A DNA stretch of 64,000 nt, from positions 62,001-126,000 of the forward strand of contig NZ_NFLI01000006.1 in NCBI RefSeq assembly GCF_002160825.1, read 5' to 3'. Source of the DNA: Lachnoclostridium sp. An131. GTDB taxonomy: Bacteria > Bacillota > Clostridia > Lachnospirales > Lachnospiraceae. Numbering within the stretch: position 1 is the stretch's first letter; each line of letters opens with the position of its first letter. The notes beneath the pieces are model-generated. The model searched no databases and was not told the DNA's origin. It saw nothing but the letters and a program-made list of their open reading frames with translations. This document shows, piece after piece, positions 63,493 through 64,000 of this stretch. The position numbers were made by a program, and so were the translations under genes.

Positions 63493-64000
63493 CATAAAGT
63501 CCTCTCCATGTCTCCTCCAGCCTCCCAAGCATCACCTCTCCCACAGTCACTGCGTCTTCTATCGTCAGATAATGATCCGCGCTGCCTGATACGAGCATCT
63601 TTCCAGAGGCTGGAAATTCCTCGTCCGCAAACCACATCTTCACTATGACTGGATAACGCGGTAAAAAGGGAAATACTGCACACAGATCTGCATTACTGTC
63701 TCGAAACACGGCGCCAAGGGATCTGCAGACTTCTTTCAGTTGTTCCGGCTCTCTGCCCTTCAGAAATCCAGCAAGAGCCGTGTCTGCCGTGCGGTCGAAC
63801 TTTGTCCCCCGGATGAGGCCATCCTTCAGATTTCCGAATGTTGTCATTTCATCAGACAGCGGCGTTCCATCAGCGATAGAAAGATAATGCAGCAGGATCA
63901 GATAATGCCAGTTCTCCAGCTGCGGACTCACAGACCAGTCCCCTGCGTTCAGCTCCAGCCGCTGATTCAGGCTTTGCAGGCTCAAATGCTTTGTTTCCGG
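63464..64000 (-). CDS. DUF3786-like protein, partial (runs off right edge)
   Basis: At least 178 residues; the frame is open to the window edge (an internal TTG at 63985 is not a convincing start). The visible part has ENWHYLILLHYLSIADGTPL, FPFLPRYPVIVKMWFADEEF and SADHYLTIEDAVTVGEVMLG, resembling DUF3786. That family is often seen beside CODH/acetyl-CoA synthase maturation genes, which suits the CooC-like neighbours. Its 3' end overlaps tetR by 29 bases. Confidence 0.7.
   Translation of the reverse strand, partial: PETKHLSLQSLNQRLELNAGDWSVSPQLENWHYLILLHYLSIADGTPLSDEMTTFGNLKDGLIRGTKFDRTADTALAGFLKGREPEQLKEVCRSLGAVFRDSNADLCAVFPFLPRYPVIVKMWFADEEFPASGKMLVSGSADHYLTIEDAVTVGEVMLGRLEETWRGLYATAHLSDPE

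Overview
The window looks like a chromosomal segment of a gut-type Lachnospiraceae (Clostridia, Bacillota). This is inferred from the Firmicutes-style operon priA-def-fmt-rsmB-rlmN-stp-prkC-rsgA-rpe-thiN, a MurE with the meso-DAP signature DNPR, a tyrosyl T-box leader, LicT-type antitermination, strong AGGAGG ribosome sites and TTGACA/TATAAT promoters. CooC-like ATPases near the right end suggest an organism with carbon monoxide dehydrogenase or a related metalloenzyme. Species cannot be named from the sequence alone.

Layout. (1) 1-6455: a peptide or amino-acid-derivative uptake and breakdown locus: a partial M29-like aminopeptidase, AroM-like and DUF1177 proteins on the minus strand, divergent from an OPT-family transporter, nitroreductase and DUF6092-like protein; then a DUF917 protein. 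REP-like hairpins lie between the last two blocks. (2) 6538-8477: tyrS with its T-box leader and promoter, and an HPr-like protein that lacks the catalytic histidine. (3) 8820-23699: a thirteen-gene housekeeping operon read leftwards from a promoter at 23729-23757 to a terminator at 8735-8763, joining cell-wall synthesis (murE), replication restart (priA), translation start and ribosome modification (def, fmt, rsmB, rlmN, rsgA), PASTA kinase/phosphatase signalling and central metabolism (rpe, thiN). (4) 23985-29968: a maltose/glucan locus (malQ, an EEP-fold hydrolase, a glucose-family PTS permease) facing a LacI/MalR-type regulator across two palindromic operators.

(5) 30138-59869: a tRNA-Gly(CCC) gene followed by a 29.7 kb segment flanked by an exact 29-bp direct repeat of the tRNA 3' end (30181-30209 and 59841-59869). 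This is the signature of an integrated element. Its left end is a patchwork of remnants (tyrosine-recombinase C-terminus, EamA N-terminus, an unrecognised fragment, a broken permease gene) around an intact AraC regulator. Its cargo is metabolic: an alpha-galactoside ABC/GH36/GH13 locus with AraC control; an unusual cytoplasmic BMP-domain protein paired with a phosphoesterase; a PucR-flanked operon of a cysteine-motif protein, a GcvT-like aminomethyltransferase and an SDR dehydrogenase; and a beta-glucoside PTS operon (licT, PTS, GH1, MBL hydrolase, ChbG-like deacetylase). An AlbA_2/Schlafen-type regulator closes the right end.

(6) 60307-64000: a metallocofactor-type locus with two CooC-like ATPases, a zinc-ribbon protein, a frameshifted DUF3786-like gene, a TetR regulator with a palindromic operator, and a second DUF3786-like gene running off the window.

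The candidates most likely to be new biology are the GcvT/cysteine-motif/SDR operon (46457-51234), the ParB-like/BMP fusion with phosphoesterase (43351-45935), and the paired CooC/DUF3786 module (60307-64000). No CRISPR array or rRNA was seen.
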